A stretch of DNA of 64,000 bases, from contig JAEYPP010000003.1 in assembly GCA_023410575.1 (NCBI GenBank), positions 22,922-86,921 on the forward strand, written 5' to 3'. Shown piece by piece: positions 60,810-64,000 of this stretch. This DNA comes from Bacillota bacterium. GTDB taxonomy: Bacteria > Bacillota > Clostridia > Lachnospirales > Lachnospiraceae. A program made the translations under genes and the position numbers. Every line of letters starts with the position of its first letter. Within the stretch, counting starts at the first letter, position 1. A model generated the notes under the pieces. The model was not told the origin of the DNA, did not search any database, and worked only from the letters and a program-made list of their open reading frames with translations.

Positions 60810-61886
60810 TTATGTAACTATCCCCTTCTTCTTTCGTGAACAAATAACACTCTGAAGTACTATAAAAAAGCAAAGCATTGCTGCACGTGTAATCTGTGGC
60901 CACCATGGATCCTGGCTACCAATTGCGGTAACAACAAGTAATACGATTCCACTTGTTAATACACCAAATAAAGTACCAAATATATTACCTACTCCACCAG
61001 TAAGCAATGTTCCTCCAATAATGGAGGCAGCAATTGCATCCATCTCGAGACCGGTTGCCTGTTGTACAGAACCTGATCTTGTGTGGAACAAATATAGAAA
61101 TCCACCAATTCCTGCAAGTAAACCACAAAGTAAATGTGCTAAAAATTTAGTTTTTCTAACATTAATACCTAACATTAGAGCGCTTTGTGCATTTCCTCCA
61201 ACGGCATAAAAACTACGTCCGAGTTTTGTCTTCTTGAGTATAAAATACATAATAAAAACAATAATAAGTGCAATTATAACTCCATACTCTAACTTGGATT
61301 GTATAAAAATGCCTTTCTTATTATAATCTCCTAAGAATGGAATCTGGATTCGGGCTCCAGACAATTCTTCAAACTGAGCATTACTAACTTGAACCTGATT
61401 TACTTCAATCAGTGCAACTAAGCCACGTCCAAGAAACATTCCCGCTAACGTAACAATAAAAGGTTGCATATTCAGATATGCGATAAGAAAACCTTGAATT
61501 GCTCCAAAAGTAAGACCAATCGCTAATGCTAGTAATAGTGTGGTAAAGATATTAAAACCATAGTTGTTGAGACAAATAATACATGAGGTACAAATCAGTG
61601 CTGTGGAGCCACCAACTGAGATATCGATACTTCCAGTGATCATAACAACTGTAAGTCCACAAGCAATTACGATTAAAGCTGCATTTTCATTTAAAAGGTT
61701 AAAAAACATCTGAATCTTATTGAACCCTTTATCTCCAAGAAATACTATGGATAGTGTATAAATAGCGAAAAAAAGAAATACTGTGATGGTTAACAGAAAC
61801 GCTATATCTGATAGTGATTTTTTACTCCTCCTGTTTTGTAATATTAAAGGATTACTAGAATTTTTCTCTTTATTTATGTTTGACAA
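60810..61886 (-). CDS. Sugar ABC transporter permease, YjfF/RbsC type (second permease)
   Basis: A ~358-residue permease with about eight to ten helices of the BPD_transp_2 family. ENAALIVIACGLTVVMITGSIDISVGG and GGNAQSALMLGINVRKTKFLAH are diagnostic. With the permease and ATPase upstream it makes a ribose/galactofuranose/galactose-class importer. The TTG at 61886 is preferred, starting just after the previous stop with AAAGGAG about 10 nt upstream; a GTG further up would overlap more. The sugar is not predictable. Confidence 0.88.
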   Translation of the reverse strand: MSNINKEKNSSNPLILQNRRSKKSLSDIAFLLTITVFLFFAIYTLSIVFLGDKGFNKIQMFFNLLNENAALIVIACGLTVVMITGSIDISVGGSTALICTSCIICLNNYGFNIFTTLLLALAIGLTFGAIQGFLIAYLNMQPFIVTLAGMFLGRGLVALIEVNQVQVSNAQFEELSGARIQIPFLGDYNKKGIFIQSKLEYGVIIALIIVFIMYFILKKTKLGRSFYAVGGNAQSALMLGINVRKTKFLAHLLCGLLAGIGGFLYLFHTRSGSVQQATGLEMDAIAASIIGGTLLTGGVGNIFGTLFGVLTSGIVLLVVTAIGSQDPWWPQITRAAMLCFFIVLQSVICSRKKKGIVT

Positions 61887-61887
61887 A

Positions 61888-62979
61888 CTAATCACGCTCC
61901 TTTCCCACACCTGCAGTCAAATTAGATCTTTTAAATTTCTTTTTGAAAAAGCTTTTGACTACTGGTGTCTGAATGGTAACGAGCAGAATAATGATTAGTG
62001 CTTTAAATACTGGAACAGCGTTCGTATTCACATTCAAAGTTGTAAGCATAGATGTTAACGTCTGAATCGTATAGGCTCCTATAATAGAACCTGCCATATT
62101 AAACTTACCGCCACCTAAAGAGTTACCACCTAGAGCTACCGCCAAAATTACATCCATCTCAATATTAGGTACGATGGTATATGGATTTACCGTTTGAACT
62201 CTACTAGATTGAACAAAACCTGCGATACCAACGCAAAATCCAAGAATCACAAAAGTCAAGAATTTGATTCGAACTGGATTTAAACCATTTAAGCTCGAAG
62301 ACTGATCATTAATACCTACCGCTTGTGTATACAAACCAAGATTCGTCTTTTTAAGTGCTAAAAAAGTCAATAGAACCATTGCAAGCGTAATTAGTATTGG
62401 CGTAGGAATTGGAAATCCTGGAATGAAGTTCCCATAATATCCAAAGGAAGTGACTGCCTTTGGCTTAAGTCCACCCATAGCCATAGAACCAATCGAACGA
62501 CCAGCTGTGAAAAGGATTAAGGTTGCAACCATAGGCTGTATCTTAAACCTAGAAACTAAAATACCATTAAAAACTCCACAAGCCATACCAGCAAGACAAC
62601 CAAGTAAAAGTGCAACAATGATTGGAGCATGTAAAGAAGTTGGTTGAGTTTCAGTTCCACATAGAACTCTCATAATGACTCCACCTACAATTGCAATCGT
62701 AGCACCAACACTAATATCCTGACCTCGCGAAGAGGCAGTAACGAAAGTCATACCTATGGAAAGTATAACTAGTTCCGTAGCATTACTCAAAATATTAATA
62801 ATATTACCAATGAGTACCGGATTACCAGTACTATCTTTTCCCATACTTATCTTTAAAAAGCCTGGATTAATAAATATATTGAGTAACATAAGAAAAGTGA
62901 GAAACGCAATTGGAATAAATAATCTATGTTTGAGTATCTTTTTAACAATCTGGGAAGTTTCACTATTCTTTTTTGCCAT
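61888..62979 (-). CDS. Sugar ABC transporter permease, YtfT/RbsC type (first permease)
   Basis: A 363-residue permease homologous to the next gene: TELVILSIGMTFVTASSRGQDISVG, GINDQSSSLNGLNPVRIKFL and GGNSLGGGKFNMAGSIIGAY. The presence of two distinct permeases after one double ATPase is like the ytfR-ytfT-yjfF layout. The ATG at 62979 overlaps the ATPase end by 17 nt with GGAGGTG upstream. Confidence 0.9.
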   Translation of the reverse strand: MAKKNSETSQIVKKILKHRLFIPIAFLTFLMLLNIFINPGFLKISMGKDSTGNPVLIGNIINILSNATELVILSIGMTFVTASSRGQDISVGATIAIVGGVIMRVLCGTETQPTSLHAPIIVALLLGCLAGMACGVFNGILVSRFKIQPMVATLILFTAGRSIGSMAMGGLKPKAVTSFGYYGNFIPGFPIPTPILITLAMVLLTFLALKKTNLGLYTQAVGINDQSSSLNGLNPVRIKFLTFVILGFCVGIAGFVQSSRVQTVNPYTIVPNIEMDVILAVALGGNSLGGGKFNMAGSIIGAYTIQTLTSMLTTLNVNTNAVPVFKALIIILLVTIQTPVVKSFFKKKFKRSNLTAGVGKERD

Positions 62980-64000
62980 TGTTATTCGCACCTCCCGCTA
63001 TTGTATACATTATCTTATCCTGTGTCATGTCTTCACCTTTTAGCTCTCCTACTAAATATAAATCACGCATAACAATTAATCTCGAACAGGTACGTAACAT
63101 TTCTTCGATTTCGGACGATATGAATGTAATACTCATACCTTCCGACGCAAGTTTTAGCACAAGTCTTTGTATTTCTACTTTTGTACCTATATCAATACCT
63201 CGGGTTGGTTCATCAAGTATTAGGTAATCCGGATGAGTAAGCAGCCAGCGAGCTAATATTACCTTTTGCTGATTTCCTCCTGATAAAGAGTTGATTGGAG
63301 TATCTGCTGAAGCAGTCTTAATACCTAACAGACTGATATATTCATCTGCAAACGCTTGTGCCTGCGCTTTCGTAAATGGATGAAAAAATCCTTTCATTAC
63401 CTGAAGCGCAAGTATGATATTATCTCGTACTGACAGTTCACCAATAATGCCATCTCGTTTTCGATCTTCGGACAGATATCCGATTCCTTTTCTCATTGCT
63501 TTGATTGGAGATGTTACGTTAACATGTTCTCCCTTAATCTTTAACATACCTTTGGTAACTTTGTCTGCTCCAAAAATCGCACGTACACACTCACTACGTC
63601 CTGATCCAAGTAAACCAGCAAAACCAGTTACTTCACCCTTATACGTAGTAAAGTCAAAAGGTTTTATCCCTGAGTTACTTGATAGACCTTTTGCTTCTAC
63701 ATATAACTCTTTTTCTTCCTTACCATCTATTTGTGCTTCATTATGTAAATCAGCTAAGTCCCCTAGTTCTTTGCCCATCATTTTAGCAACAAGCTCAACT
63801 CGTGGTAAATCTTTAATTTCATATTCTCCAACAAGTTCACCATTTCTTAGAACTGTTATTTTATCACATAAAGCATATACCTGATCAAGAAAATGAGTTA
63901 CAAATATAATTCCTACTCCTCTACTCTTTAGCTTACGCATTAAGGAAAATAACTTATTTACCTCTTGTTCATCTAATGATGAGGTTGGTTCATCAAGAAT
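62963..64000 (-). CDS. Sugar ABC transporter ATPase, RbsA/YtfR type (N-terminus off the right edge)
   Basis: About 345 C-terminal residues are visible. The first ATPase domain enters at its Walker B (ILDEPTSSLDEQEV) and H-loop (FVTHFLDQVY). The second has a Walker A GLLGSGRSE, signature LSGGNQQKVILARWL, Walker B YLILDEPTRGIDIG and ends with GANNNGKKE. This is the fused double-ATPase of ribose/galactose-class importers; the second Walker A is degenerate (SGRSE) as usual. The frame is open to the edge, so the gene continues. Confidence 0.93.
   Translation of the reverse strand: MLDEPTSSLDEQEVNKLFSLMRKLKSRGVGIIFVTHFLDQVYALCDKITVLRNGELVGEYEIKDLPRVELVAKMMGKELGDLADLHNEAQIDGKEEKELYVEAKGLSSNSGIKPFDFTTYKGEVTGFAGLLGSGRSECVRAIFGADKVTKGMLKIKGEHVNVTSPIKAMRKGIGYLSEDRKRDGIIGELSVRDNIILALQVMKGFFHPFTKAQAQAFADEYISLLGIKTASADTPINSLSGGNQQKVILARWLLTHPDYLILDEPTRGIDIGTKVEIQRLVLKLASEGMSITFISSEIEEMLRTCSRLIVMRDLYLVGELKGEDMTQDKIMYTIAGGANNNGKKE

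Noticed and set aside
63414..63884. 156-codon plus-strand open frame in the sugar ABC ATPase
   Set aside because: The opposite strand encodes clear Walker and signature motifs; this frame is a shadow.

Overview
The window is AT-rich DNA from a spore-forming, low-GC Gram-positive anaerobe, most likely a plant-polysaccharide-degrading member of the Lachnospiraceae close to Lachnoclostridium (Clostridium) phytofermentans. The genus is inferred from remembered gene content and order; no search was run. Supporting content: spoIVA (endospores), DivIVA/SepF/MinCDE/MreBCD (a rod-shaped Firmicute), a two-iron superoxide reductase (anaerobic oxygen defence), a GH43 glycosidase, sugar ABC transporters and a bacterial serpin. 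Most genes lie on the minus strand, so transcription there runs from high to low coordinates.

Layout, left to right. 1-7656 (minus) is a cell-division/envelope operon: HlyD-like membrane protein, yggS, sepF, yggT, ylmH, divIVA, aroB, lspA, rluD and a P-loop ATPase that leaves the window. 7905-9322 (plus) is a small island with a DUF378 membrane protein and a GH43 glycosidase. 9451-20600 (minus) is the shape operon radC-mreB-mreC-mreD-mrdA(PBP2)-minC-minD-minE-rodA-mgsA-dac, followed by a small P-loop protein. 20864-27956 (minus) is mutS-mutL-miaA-ynbB, preceded at 28177-31789 by a membrane MutS-like ATPase, an NhaC antiporter and a small membrane protein. 32133-37703 holds a NlpC/P60 wall hydrolase, spoIVA, an ArsC-like protein, a GNAT acetyltransferase, uridine kinase and an RpiB-like protein. 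37872-43981 holds DUF512 radical-SAM, der, plsY and gpsA, with a lone siroheme reductase. 44189-48348 (plus) is a FecBCD-type metal/siderophore importer and a long-form prs. 48458-52752 (minus) is lepB-rbgA-rnhB-ylqH-yraN-pgeF. 52996-58457 holds a chemoreceptor, a membrane-anchored serpin translationally coupled to an ECF sigma factor, rplS and superoxide reductase. 58647-64000 holds a flavin-binding-fold protein, an XRE/DUF2975 pair, DUF2809 and a sugar ABC transporter of the RbsA/YtfR type cut by the right edge.

Most of the window is conserved housekeeping. Two things stand out. (1) 55188-57196: an ECF sigma gene overlaps by ATGA a gene whose product joins an anti-sigma-like cytoplasmic N-terminus and one membrane helix to a complete extracellular serpin domain; I infer a protease-sensing or protease-inhibiting sigma/anti-sigma module. 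(2) A family of dispersed, intergenic inverted-repeat elements (28020-28118, 31858-32112, 36279-36338, 54994-55164). Two copies share a roughly 75-nt core inside different palindromic arms, one copy looks like an internal deletion, and one is a solo end that forms a near-perfect terminator-like palindrome. A second, unrelated hairpin family occurs at 48364-48417 and 52913-52968. Other items worth a look are a PBP2 with a ~240-residue insertion, a methylglyoxal synthase with Glu replacing the usual catalytic Asp, a signal peptidase with a 12-bp tandem repeat tail, and an RbgA with a long basic tail.
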